Assembly: GCA_964568075.1 (NCBI GenBank)
Contig: CAZMOM010000014.1
Coordinates: 1-64,000, forward strand
Direction of reading: 5' to 3'
From: MnTg04 sp964568075
GTDB lineage: Bacteria > Pseudomonadota > Gammaproteobacteria > Steroidobacterales > MnTg04
DNA: 64,000 nucleotides
The notes beneath the pieces were generated by a model. The model was not told the DNA's origin and made no database searches. It worked only from the letters and a program-made list of their open reading frames with translations. A program made the position numbers and the translations under genes. Numbering within the stretch: position 1 is the stretch's first letter; each line of letters begins with the position of its first letter. This document shows positions 18,285 to 27,093 of the stretch, in pieces.

Positions 18285-19756
18285 TGATGGATGTTCAACC
18301 CGGCAAACTCTCGTTCGCTACCGACTGGCAATATGACCCGGCTCCGGAGAGTACGGATCATGTCCGGATAGATGAGCAATACGAGTTATTTATCGATGGC
18401 GAGTTTGTAGCGCCGAAAAAAAACGAGTACTTCGATACCATCAACCCGGCTCGCGAAGAGTTGCTGGCAAGAATTGCGCTCGCCGGCAAAGATGACATTG
18501 ACAAAGCCGTCAGCGCGGCGCGCAAGGCCTATACGGGCGCCTGGTCGAAACTGAAGCCGGCCGAACGGGGTAAATACATCTATCGGATTGCGCGTGTACT
18601 CCAGGAGAGAGCGCGCGAGTTTGCCGTCATCGAGTCTCTGGATGGTGGCAAGCCGATTCGCGAATCGCGAGATATCGATATCCCACTGGCGGCGGCGCAC
18701 TTTTTTTACTATGCGGGATGGGCGGATAAGCTCGAATATGCCTTTCCGGGCAGACAGGCGAAGCCCCTGGGAGTTGCGGGGCAGATTATTCCATGGAATT
18801 TCCCATTGTTAATGGCCGCGTGGAAAATTGCGCCGGCGCTGGCCTGTGGCAACACGGTCGTTCTCAAGCCCGCAGAGACCACACCACTCACTGCGCTAAA
18901 ACTGGCTGAAGTCATCCAGGATGCCGGCCTTCCGCCCGGCGTCGTCAATATTGTGACCGGGGCCGGCGAAACGGGTGCGGCACTGGTGGGCCATTCGGAT
19001 GTCGATAAAATCGCGTTTACCGGGTCGACCGCCGTGGGCCGGCTGATTCAGAAAAAATTGGCCGGCACAGCCAAAAAATACACGCTGGAACTGGGTGGCA
19101 AGGCCGCCAATATTATTTTTGCCGATGCCGCTATCGATGAAGCGGTCGAAGGTATCGTAAACGGGATCTTTTTCAATCAGGGTCACGTGTGTTGCGCAGG
19201 GTCGCGATTACTGGTGCAGGAGTCCGTTGCCGGAGAAGTGATACGCAAATTAAAGGATCGCATGGAGTCGCTGGTCATCGGCGACCCGCTGGATAAAAAC
19301 ACGGATATCGGCGCGATTAACTCACCAGCGCAGCTCGAAAAAATCAATGACTATCTGCGGATTGGCAAATCGGAAGGTGGGGAGATGTACCAGAACAGCT
19401 GTTCACTGCCGGACACTGGATACTGGTGCCGGCCGACGCTGTTTACCGGCGTCTCTCAATCGAACCGGGTTGTTCAGGAGGAAATCTTCGGGCCGGTTCT
19501 GACTATTCAGACATTCAGGACTCTCGAAGAAGGATTGGACCAGGCGAATAACACGCCTTATGGATTGTCCGGTGGTGTGTGGACCGACAAGGGCGCCAAA
19601 ATTTTCAAACTGACGCGTGGTATTCGTGCCGGTGTAATCTGGGCGAACACCTTTAACAAATTTGATCCGACTTCACCATTTGGAGGATATAAGGAGAGCG
19701 GCTTTGGACGCGAAGGTGGCATGCATGGACTGGACGCCTACGTGGACTTGTCCTGA
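18284..19756 (+). CDS. NAD(P)-dependent aldehyde dehydrogenase
   Basis: The full-length 490-residue enzyme has the Rossmann segment IIPWNFPLLMAAWKIAPALACGN and FTGSTAVG. The general-base Glu is in LELGGKAA and the nucleophilic Cys in GHVCCAGSR. The ribosome site AAGGGA lies inside the end of deoC. Position and overlap suggest it oxidises acetaldehyde, or another aldehyde, formed by DeoC. Similar to betaine/aldehyde dehydrogenases in overall sequence; true substrate unknown. Confidence 0.93.
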   Translation: MMDVQPGKLSFATDWQYDPAPESTDHVRIDEQYELFIDGEFVAPKKNEYFDTINPAREELLARIALAGKDDIDKAVSAARKAYTGAWSKLKPAERGKYIYRIARVLQERAREFAVIESLDGGKPIRESRDIDIPLAAAHFFYYAGWADKLEYAFPGRQAKPLGVAGQIIPWNFPLLMAAWKIAPALACGNTVVLKPAETTPLTALKLAEVIQDAGLPPGVVNIVTGAGETGAALVGHSDVDKIAFTGSTAVGRLIQKKLAGTAKKYTLELGGKAANIIFADAAIDEAVEGIVNGIFFNQGHVCCAGSRLLVQESVAGEVIRKLKDRMESLVIGDPLDKNTDIGAINSPAQLEKINDYLRIGKSEGGEMYQNSCSLPDTGYWCRPTLFTGVSQSNRVVQEEIFGPVLTIQTFRTLEEGLDQANNTPYGLSGGVWTDKGAKIFKLTRGIRAGVIWANTFNKFDPTSPFGGYKESGFGREGGMHGLDAYVDLS

Positions 19757-19768
19757 TGGTCCAGACGA

Positions 19769-20668
19769 ATGGCTAAGTCAAAAACAGAAAAAAGCGCGAG
19801 TGCTTCGAAGTCGCGAATACCCGTCGCAAAAACTTACAAGATCTATATCGACGGTAAATTTCCTCGCTCCGAATCCGGCCGCTACTACCCATTGACCGAC
19901 AAAGAGAAAAACCTGATTGCGAATATTTGCATGAGCAGTGGCAAGGACACTCGCGAAGCGGTCGTTGCAGCACGCAGGGCGTTCGGCAACTGGTCGCTGA
20001 CCAGCGCTTACCTGCGCGGACAGATACTTTACCGGGTTGCAGAGATGCTCGAGGGCCGCAGCGAGCAGTTTGCCGCGGAACTGGTTGTTCAGGGCCAGGC
20101 AAAACGCAACGCAAGGGCGGAAGTCGCGGCGAGCATCGATCGTCTCGTTTATTACGCCGGCTGGACGGACAAGTATCAGCAGGTTTTTAGCGCAGTTAAC
20201 CCGGTCAGCTCTTCCCATTTTAATTTCTCGGTGCTTGAGCCGACCGGCGTCGTGGCGATTCTGGCGCCTGAGTCCAGCGGCCTGCTGGGTCTGATCTCAA
20301 ATATTGCCGCAGCGATCGGCGGCGGTAACACCTGTGTCGTGCTGGCTTCGCAATCGCAACCCTTGTGCGCGGTTAGTTTTGCGGAAGTTCTGCACGCGTC
20401 CGATGTGCCGCCGGGTGTGATCAATGTCCTGACCGGGTCAAAAGAAGAATTAGCGGAACAGTTCGCATCCCATATGGATATTAATGCGATCGTCTATTGC
20501 GATGACGACGCCAATCTGGGCCAGCAAATTCAGGAGCACTCAGCCGGCAACATCAAGCGCGTCATCTCGAGGGTTGGTACGGACTGGAGTAACGGCTCGG
20601 GCCAGGGGCCGTATTTCATCAAGGACACCCAGGAAATTAAAACGACCTGGCACCCGATCGGCGGCTAA
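19769..20668 (+). CDS. Half-length aldehyde dehydrogenase homologue without the catalytic Cys domain
   Basis: The 299-residue product aligns with the N-terminal cofactor-binding domain of aldehyde dehydrogenases. It has KIYIDGKF near the start, the equivalent of the PWNFP region rewritten as ILAPESSGLLGLISNIA, and PPGVINVLTG near residue 216. It then diverges and stops before any GQ-C-A nucleophile motif. The reading frame is clean and closes with an unrelated 40-residue tail, so this looks like a maintained short paralogue rather than a fresh frameshift. It lies 12 bp after the complete enzyme. It may be a regulatory or structural partner that cannot itself catalyse dehydrogenation. Confidence 0.8.
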   Translation: MAKSKTEKSASASKSRIPVAKTYKIYIDGKFPRSESGRYYPLTDKEKNLIANICMSSGKDTREAVVAARRAFGNWSLTSAYLRGQILYRVAEMLEGRSEQFAAELVVQGQAKRNARAEVAASIDRLVYYAGWTDKYQQVFSAVNPVSSSHFNFSVLEPTGVVAILAPESSGLLGLISNIAAAIGGGNTCVVLASQSQPLCAVSFAEVLHASDVPPGVINVLTGSKEELAEQFASHMDINAIVYCDDDANLGQQIQEHSAGNIKRVISRVGTDWSNGSGQGPYFIKDTQEIKTTWHPIGG

Positions 20669-20722
20669 ATAGTAAAGCTCGAATTTATTCTTCTGCAAAT
20701 AATAAATCTGTTTTTTATCGCG

Positions 20723-21940
20723 TCACGCTGTCAGCTTCACTCGCAGTCGCTTGAGCCCCCGAAACACCAGACCGGTATTGTACTCAGGATGCTCATCGGC
20801 CAATCGAATATCGGGGAAACGCCGTAGCATAGTGTTGAACAATATGCTGAGTTCCAGACGCGCCAGTGGCGCTCCGAGACAAAAGTGCGTACCCATACCG
20901 AACGCCAGGTGCCGATTGGGATGACGGGCGATATCGAAGTTATCCGCATCGTCAAAAAACTCCGGGTCACGATTCGCCGAACCATATAACAGGCCGACTT
21001 TATCCCCCTTTTCCAGTTCCACACCTTCGTAAGCCATGTCCTCCAGAACAAAACGATGAAAAAAATGCAGCGGTGAATCGTAACGAAGCATTTCCTCAAC
21101 CGCCGTCGTTATCAGCGATGGATCGCTGCGCAGTTTCGCCATTTGCTGCGGATTTCGCAACAGGGCGAGGAAACCATTGCCAGCCGAATTGACAGTCGCC
21201 TCATGACCAGCGTTCAGGACCATCATGCAACTCGCAATCAATTCGTCTTCCGATAAGCGCTGACCTTCGCTCTCGATCAGGACCAGCGTGCTGATCAGGT
21301 CATTCTTGCGATCGCCGCGGCGCATTTCGGCAAGATTACTCAGCATCGCGGCAAATTCCTCGGTCGCGACCTCGGCCTTCGATTCATCCTCAGGCGTATG
21401 GTTTCTCTCATAGAGCCGGACGATAGCGGCTGACCAGGGACGCAGACGGTGCCTCTCTGCTGCCGGCCAGCCCAATAATTCCGAAATTACCCGGACCGGA
21501 AGTGGCACGGCGAGATCCTCAAGAAAGTCCATCTCTCGCTGTTGCTGCAGCTTATCGAGCAGGTCATCGACTATTATTTGAACCCGGCCTCGCAAGCCGT
21601 GAATTCGTCGCAGGTTAATCGCCTTCGCTAGAAGCCGCCTCAGCCTGGAGTGATTCGCGCCCTCGGTTTCCAGCAAATTCACCCGGACATAACGATCATA
21701 AAAGGGCAGCTCGCTCCGAGTCTCAGCCTGCTGCTTTTCTCCAGCGGCCGCGTCTGTCATCACGCGGCCAAGCCGGTTGTCGGTCAGCATGTTGACGATA
21801 TCGCGATAGCGTGTAAAAAATGTCAGTCCGAATTCCGACGAATAAAATATCGGATTCTGGTCACGTAGACGCGCATAGACAGGATAAGGATCGGCAGCAA
21901 ATTCCTGTTGGTACGGGTTGAACCTGGGCTCGCTGGTCAC
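20723..21940 (-). CDS. Cytochrome P450
   Basis: This is a soluble bacterial P450 of 405 residues. The oxygen-activation helix carries LNAGHEATVNS near residue 240, the ExxR pair lies in EEMLRYDSPL near residue 283, and the heme loop is FGMGTHFCLGAPLARLEL near residue 350 with the axial Cys. The GTG start at 21940 follows AGGGAG at 8 nt. It is convergent with the aldehyde dehydrogenase run and has no adjacent ferredoxin gene. Substrate unknown. Confidence 0.95.
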   Translation of the reverse strand: MTSEPRFNPYQQEFAADPYPVYARLRDQNPIFYSSEFGLTFFTRYRDIVNMLTDNRLGRVMTDAAAGEKQQAETRSELPFYDRYVRVNLLETEGANHSRLRRLLAKAINLRRIHGLRGRVQIIVDDLLDKLQQQREMDFLEDLAVPLPVRVISELLGWPAAERHRLRPWSAAIVRLYERNHTPEDESKAEVATEEFAAMLSNLAEMRRGDRKNDLISTLVLIESEGQRLSEDELIASCMMVLNAGHEATVNSAGNGFLALLRNPQQMAKLRSDPSLITTAVEEMLRYDSPLHFFHRFVLEDMAYEGVELEKGDKVGLLYGSANRDPEFFDDADNFDIARHPNRHLAFGMGTHFCLGAPLARLELSILFNTMLRRFPDIRLADEHPEYNTGLVFRGLKRLRVKLTA

Positions 21941-21994
21941 GTGTTGACTCCCTGGATCCGGACGGAAAAGCGGGTTAATCCAGCTCGCCGTCGG

Positions 21995-22957
21995 TCAGCT
22001 CGTTTTTTCGAGACGGGGACCGATTTGCTGAATCACCCGTGCCGCACACTCCGAGCCGAGCCTGGCGCTTTCCTCCAGACTAAGCTCCGTCGTCCAGCCA
22101 AACAGGAAACCCGCCGTATAAGCGTCGCCGGCGCCCGTTACATCGATGACTTTTTCGACCGGGATCGCGTCTTGCACAACTAATTCTTTGCCATCGACGA
22201 TTACCGAGCCTTTTTCCGAGCGCGTAATGACGAATAACGGCTCCATGCCGGCTGTTTTTTCAACAGCCATCGCAAACGTTTCGACCCCAAGCAAACGCAT
22301 GACTTCCCTCTCGTTGGCAAAAACGATTCTGACATGGCGATCGATCGCACCTGTGAAGGCGTCCTTATGTCGATCGACACAATTCGAATCGGACAGCGAG
22401 AGCGCGACCGCCGTACCGTTTTCGCTTGCTATCTGCATCGCCGCGTCGGCTGCATCGGGCCCTTGCGGACTGTCCCATATGTAACCTTCCAGCAACACCA
22501 GGCCGGACTCGGAAACGGCCGCCTCGCTAACGTCATCCGGGTTGAGTTCGATACAGGCGCCCAGAAAAGTATTCATCGTTCGCTCGCCGTCCGGTGTGAT
22601 CAGAATGTACGATCGCGCCGTCGGAGCGCCATCCTTCATCGGCGGCAACACGACGTCAACGCCAAGCGAGGTCATGTCGTGATTAAAAATATGACCTAGC
22701 TGATCGTCGGCGACGCGACCGATGTATGCCGACTTGCCACCGAGATTCGCGAGATTCGCAATCGTATTCGCGACGGAGCCACCGGACATCTCCGTCGCCG
22801 GTCCCATCAGCTTATATATTTTCTCCGCCTGATCCTGGTCGATCAGCGTCATCGATCCTTTGTTTGCGCCAATTTCAACCAGTAATTCTTCACCGACGTG
22901 AGAAAGCACATCGACGATCGCATTGCTGATTCCCAGCACCTGCACAGGTGATACCAT
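21995..22957 (-). CDS. PfkB-family sugar kinase, adenosine-kinase-like
   Basis: The 320-residue carbohydrate kinase has the first PfkB signature around MSGGSVANTIANLANLGG (residues 52-69) and the second, DVTGAGDAYTAGFLFG, near residue 263 with the catalytic Asp. The arrangement resembles bacterial adenosine kinases, which phosphorylate adenosine to AMP. I chose ATG 22957 because it puts the usual ISNAIVD opening at the N-terminus. Close to the purine phosphoribosyltransferases, a salvage role is likely; inosine/guanosine or ribose kinase activity is also possible. Confidence 0.87.
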   Translation of the reverse strand: MVSPVQVLGISNAIVDVLSHVGEELLVEIGANKGSMTLIDQDQAEKIYKLMGPATEMSGGSVANTIANLANLGGKSAYIGRVADDQLGHIFNHDMTSLGVDVVLPPMKDGAPTARSYILITPDGERTMNTFLGACIELNPDDVSEAAVSESGLVLLEGYIWDSPQGPDAADAAMQIASENGTAVALSLSDSNCVDRHKDAFTGAIDRHVRIVFANEREVMRLLGVETFAMAVEKTAGMEPLFVITRSEKGSVIVDGKELVVQDAIPVEKVIDVTGAGDAYTAGFLFGWTTELSLEESARLGSECAARVIQQIGPRLEKTS

Positions 22958-23069
22958 ATTGTATCTCGCTCCCCGGTTATTTCTTTTGTTTGCGGTCCTG
23001 CCAGTGTCGGTTACGACATGCGACATCCGGCCCGATACCCGTAGAGCTTTATGCCATCCGCATCCGGTA

Positions 23070-23675
23070 CTAGCTCGATTTTTTCGCCTTTTCGGCTTCC
23101 AGAAAAGGCGCAAGCTCTTCCATTATCGGCTTGAGCCCGACCTTGTTTTCCACGATTTCCTCTACGCTGAGGCCACATAGCTCGTGTGGCAGTACCAGCC
23201 ACTCGTCAATTTCATGCAGGCAATAGTCGGGCGGGCACAACGTGCGTTCTGTCGGTCTGTACCAGACCGATGCGATACGAATGTCCTGGGGCAGATTACG
23301 ACGGATCTTGATGCTGAGCTGATCGATCACCGCGTGCACGCTGGAACCGGTGGAATAAACATCATCGACGATAAGCAGGGCATGATGTGAGCAAAGGTTC
23401 TCCAGCAAGTACTGCAAGCCATGTACTCTGATTCCGTCGGCACTCTCGATCATTTGAGAATACGAATCCGGTCCGTCGTACGAAGTACGAATGGCGATAT
23501 GGTCCGTTGCAACGCCGAAATGTTCCAGACCCTCTTGTACAACAATTCCGACCGCGCCTCCGCCACGCCAGATGCCAACCAAGAAATCCGGTTTAAACCC
23601 GGACTGAAATATTTTGACAGCGAGTTTAAACGAGTCGAGCAGCAATTCGTTCGCTGTTATGAATCTTCTATCCAT
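23070..23675 (-). CDS. Purine phosphoribosyltransferase-like protein A
   Basis: The 201-residue protein has the type I PRTase fold. The PRPP loop LLIVDDVYSTGSS lies near residues 98-110 and an early LVGIWRGGGAVG loop binds pyrophosphate. It resembles hypoxanthine/xanthine phosphoribosyltransferases that convert bases plus PRPP to nucleotides. It is paralogous and divergent to the gene at 23765, sharing DHIAIRTSY, VHGL-YL and RRNLP/RGNLP segments. The C-terminus ends in a Lys-rich tail. Confidence 0.88.
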   Translation of the reverse strand: MDRRFITANELLLDSFKLAVKIFQSGFKPDFLVGIWRGGGAVGIVVQEGLEHFGVATDHIAIRTSYDGPDSYSQMIESADGIRVHGLQYLLENLCSHHALLIVDDVYSTGSSVHAVIDQLSIKIRRNLPQDIRIASVWYRPTERTLCPPDYCLHEIDEWLVLPHELCGLSVEEIVENKVGLKPIMEELAPFLEAEKAKKSS

Positions 23676-23764
23676 TTGCGTGTCGATACCGGTCGGTCTG
23701 TGCGCTAGAATTGGCGCACCGATTATAACGATAAACGCCGGGACAGGTAAGCGAGCGAACCAAG

Positions 23765-24325
23765 GTGGGAAAAATTGTCATCACCGCACAGGAGCTACTC
23801 GAGGACTCGTTTCGTCTGGGTAGCAAAATCATACGAAGCGGATTCCGTCCCACGGTGATAATCGCCATCTGGCGCGGGGGAACGCCAGTCGGAATGGCGG
23901 TACAGGAAATTCTCTCTTTTTGCGGAATCAAGGCGGATCATATCGCCATCAGAACATCATACTACACGGGCGTGGATCAGCGTGACGCGAGGGTAAAGGT
24001 TCACGGCCTCAACTATCTGATCAAGAGAATCAGCCACGATGACCGCGTACTGATCGTCGACGATGTTCTGGACACCGGCCACACACTGGTCGCAGTGATC
24101 GATGAACTACAACGCAGGGCACGCGGAAACTTGCCTGACGATGTGCGCGTTGCCGTTCCGTGGTACAAACCTGAGCGCAACCAGACCGAACTCGTCCCGG
24201 ATTACTGCATCAATGAAACCGCCGACTGGCTGGTTTTCCCACACGAGCTCGACGCCCTGACGCCGGAAGAAATGAAAAAATACCGGCCGGAGCTGCACCG
24301 GATCATGACCGAAACCCAAACGTAA
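23765..24325 (+). CDS. Purine phosphoribosyltransferase-like protein B
   Basis: The 186-residue paralogue of the divergent gene has AIWRGGTPVG near residue 34 and the PRPP loop VLIVDDVLDTGHT near residue 98. It starts with GTG at 23765. The shared features and similar length show an old duplication, with the two copies facing away from each other across an 89-bp gap, perhaps with different base preference. The likely role is salvage of bases released by DeoD; exact specificity is unknown. Confidence 0.88.
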   Translation: MGKIVITAQELLEDSFRLGSKIIRSGFRPTVIIAIWRGGTPVGMAVQEILSFCGIKADHIAIRTSYYTGVDQRDARVKVHGLNYLIKRISHDDRVLIVDDVLDTGHTLVAVIDELQRRARGNLPDDVRVAVPWYKPERNQTELVPDYCINETADWLVFPHELDALTPEEMKKYRPELHRIMTETQT

Positions 24326-24367
24326 CCGGGATCGGTCGCCCCGCCGGACGATATCGATTAATAATGA

Positions 24368-25225
24368 CTAACCTCGGTCCAGGCTGCGCAGCGTGATCGC
24401 CTCGCAGATATGTTGCGGACCTACGTCGCTCTCGCCATCGAGATCGGCAATCGTTCGTGCCAGGCGCAGCAGGCGGTGGTAAACCCTGGCCGATAATGCG
24501 AGGCGGGTCATAGCCGCACTCAGAATCGCGCCACCTTTGCGGTCGGGCACGCAGAAACGATCAGACTGCGATGACGTTAGTCGTGCATTGAAGCAACCTT
24601 GTCTTTCGATCTGTTTTTGCCGGGCGATGGCCACGCGGTCTGCGACTGTACTGCTGGACTCGGAAAAATTTTTGTCCTGCAGTTCACTCACCGACAGCCT
24701 GGGAACCGGCACGTGAATATCCAGCCGATCAAGCAAGGGCCCCGATAATCGGCGCCGGTAACGCTGAACCGCGTCGGCGCTGCAATGGCAGCGTCCGGAA
24801 GGATCGCCAAGGTAACCGCAGGGACAGGGATTCATCGCAGCCACCAGTTGGAACTCCGCGGGAAATCGAACGTGCCTGGAAACCCTCGCAATGTGAATCT
24901 GTCCCGATTCGAGCGGCTCGCGCAGAGTCTCCAGCACCTGGCGCGAAAATTCGGGCAATTCATCGAGGAATAACACGCCCCGGTGAGCCAGCGATATTTC
25001 GCCGGGCTGTGGATCCCGCCCTCCGCCTACCAGCGCCGCTGCGGATGCTGTGTGATGTGGCGAGCGGAACGGTCTGTTCCTCCAGTCGCCGGGGTCGAAA
25101 CCGCCACGGGTCAGCGAGGCCACCGCTGCGCACTCCAGCGCCTCGCTGGCATCCAGGCCAGGCATAATTCCGGGCAGGCGTCTGGCCAGCATGGTCTTTC
25201 CGCTTCCCGGAGGCCCGATCAATAA
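24368..25225 (-). pseudogene. comM: comM 3' fragment (C-terminal part of the AAA+ helicase)
   Basis: This is the downstream half of comM (YifB, Mg-chelatase-like), whose product is a hexameric branch-migration helicase used in natural transformation. It begins right at the Walker A loop (WLLIGPPGSGKTMLARR) and includes Walker B (GVLFLDELPEF), the zinc-like AMNPCPCGYLGD segment, the sensor region LLDRLDIHV and the helical lid. The frame is intact to the normal C-terminus, but the N-terminal 220 residues lie 13.7 kb away at 38911-39564. The split is due to site-specific integration, not decay. This half is probably untranslated, though an in-frame ATT/TTG near the junction could in principle start it. 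Confidence 0.95.
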
Positions 25226-25239
25226 CCAGCTATAGTCGG
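25211..25239. other. attL: attL junction of the integrated element
   Basis: comM sequence (CCCGATCAAT) meets element sequence through the dinucleotide AA at 25224-25225 (TT on the coding strand). The element arm CTATAGTCGG at 25230-25239 is the inverted counterpart of CCTAATATAG at 38910-38919. Joining the flanks at this AA restores comM in frame as H-S-L-L-L-I-G-P-P-G, exactly where an uninterrupted ComM needs it. Confidence 0.85.
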
Positions 25240-27093
25240 ATTATGCGGGTTAAGCCTTTGTCTGCGAAGGGCTTTTGCTATTCTAGCATCGATTCGACGC
25301 TGGCGCTCCCTGCGTTTTCGCTTGGTGCCTCCGCCCGGATCGTCATCGTCGGAATCGTCTATATCGAGCACATTGCCATCGGCATCCAGCCAGGCAATCC
25401 GGGTGCCGTCGTTCGCCAGCCGAAGTGCACCGGCAGTGTCGATCCGTAGATTGCAGTACGCCCCATCCCGGAAGTACAGGCTTAGAGCTGTGCCGGACTT
25501 GATCGGCTTGACGTCGATCCGGTCAATCAATTGCTGTAGCTGGAGGTGCAGACGGCGGCGCAACTTGGCCCGTTCCTTGCCACGAAGGGTATCCATCCGG
25601 TTGAGTAGGTCTTCTATGTCGGCTATCTGCTCAGCGACGGCCTCCGGTGTTGACGATTGCTCGGCTGTCTCATCAGCTATCTGCGCCAGTTCCGTCTCAA
25701 GTTCTTCCTTCCGCTTCAACACTGTCGCGAGTTTCCGCTCTAGGGTCTCGCTGACTGCTTTGTCTGGGGTTCGGGAGATGCTCTCGGTAAGATTTTCGAT
25801 CTGCTTCTTGATATGGGTCAGTTCCCCCTCGCGAGCTTGTTGTCGCGCATGTCGGGCGGCTGTCTCCCGTGCTTTGCGCTCCTCGGCATCGGGCAACAAC
25901 ATCGTCGGATTGAGACCGCGCGTGAAGTGCAGCAGGAGCGGCTCCAGCCAGTCATACCGGACCAGCTTTTTGCTGTCGCAGCCCAGCCCACGTTTTGCGT
26001 TGTCACATTGCAAGTACTCACCGCCTTTCGGCGTTGGTCCTTTGTTCACATGCACCATCGTGGAATCACATCGGGCGCATCGTGCCAGACCGCCGCCGAA
26101 CAAGTTGGCGACGCGACCATTGATGCCTCCGCCATGGCCAGGCAGGGCGGCACGTCTGGCAAAGATGGCCTGTACCTGATTGAATAATTCTTGATCGACA
26201 ATTGGCGGGAAATAGCCGTCGATCGGAGCGCCGTCTGGTACGCGCTTGCCATCTTTCATCTTGTGCGGCTGAAACTCGCCGATCACTGCGCGGCTATGCA
26301 GAATCTTCTCGACGTAGCTCTTGCGCCAACCGCCATTCGGGTTCCTCGACGTTGGTGGCCGTCGCCACGCATCCTGCTCATTCAGCCTTCGAGCAATGGA
26401 CTCGGACCCAACACCTTCGGCCTTCAGCAGAAATATCTGCCGGACCGCCTCTGCCGCTTCGGGGATGATCTCGAAATGACTCCGATCTTCTGACAAGCGC
26501 AACCACGCAGGGCATAGCTTTGTGAGTTTGTGGCCGGACGCCAACTTCTCGCGCTTCTGCTTCCAAGCCTCGGCGACGCGCTTAGACTTGATGGCGGACT
26601 CCTCGTGGGCACGGCCCATGATCACCAACGACATCACGAGTTGGCCGATGTTGGCGTTGATGCTCTGGTGGTCGTACTCCATATTGTCGGCCAGCGTCAC
26701 GACCTTGATGCCGGCCCGGATGATGTTAAGGAATTGAATCAGGGCTTCATCGATCTGTTCGCGTGACAGACGGTCCAGTGACTCGACGAGCAGCACGCTA
26801 TGACGCGGGATGGCACCAGCCTTAACTTGTCGCAGGAACTCCCCGAGTGCTCCCTTGATTCGATGCAGGCCTTTGAAAGCCGAGATCCCCGTGTCCTGCA
26901 AGGTGAGCGTTTCGTCCAGCTCTAATCCATGCTCCTCGGCATAAGCGCGCGATGCCTCGACCTGCCTCCGCAGACTGTCGCCCTTCGCCTGTTCCGGTGA
27001 CGAGAATCGTATATACGAGTAAGCCTGCGGTCGGATAGGCCTCCTACCCGGTGATCGGGTGTTGCCCTTGTGCTTAGTATTGGGTGACTTCAC
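25219..27093 (-). CDS. Large serine recombinase (integrase of the comM element)
   Basis: The 624-residue protein has an N-terminal resolvase domain with the nucleophile region YIRFSSPEQ, then DTGISAFKG and ESLDRLSREQ. The recombinase domain follows, with GWRKSYVEKILHSRAVIGEF and a zinc ribbon (CARCDSTM then CDNAKRGLGC). A long coiled coil covers roughly residues 410-510. GTG 27093 follows GGGGAGGGG and overlaps the tyrosine recombinase stop (GTGA). The last codon and TGA stop fall in comM sequence beyond the attL core. In a circular form the frame would instead continue for 16 other residues. This enzyme most likely performs integration into comM. Confidence 0.95.
   Translation of the reverse strand: MKSPNTKHKGNTRSPGRRPIRPQAYSYIRFSSPEQAKGDSLRRQVEASRAYAEEHGLELDETLTLQDTGISAFKGLHRIKGALGEFLRQVKAGAIPRHSVLLVESLDRLSREQIDEALIQFLNIIRAGIKVVTLADNMEYDHQSINANIGQLVMSLVIMGRAHEESAIKSKRVAEAWKQKREKLASGHKLTKLCPAWLRLSEDRSHFEIIPEAAEAVRQIFLLKAEGVGSESIARRLNEQDAWRRPPTSRNPNGGWRKSYVEKILHSRAVIGEFQPHKMKDGKRVPDGAPIDGYFPPIVDQELFNQVQAIFARRAALPGHGGGINGRVANLFGGGLARCARCDSTMVHVNKGPTPKGGEYLQCDNAKRGLGCDSKKLVRYDWLEPLLLHFTRGLNPTMLLPDAEERKARETAARHARQQAREGELTHIKKQIENLTESISRTPDKAVSETLERKLATVLKRKEELETELAQIADETAEQSSTPEAVAEQIADIEDLLNRMDTLRGKERAKLRRRLHLQLQQLIDRIDVKPIKSGTALSLYFRDGAYCNLRIDTAGALRLANDGTRIAWLDADGNVLDIDDSDDDDPGGGTKRKRRERQRRIDARIAKALRRQRLNPHNPTIAGY

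Noticed and set aside
25322..26179. A Ser/Arg-rich plus-strand frame opposite the serine recombinase
   Set aside because: The low-complexity composition is typical of an antisense shadow.
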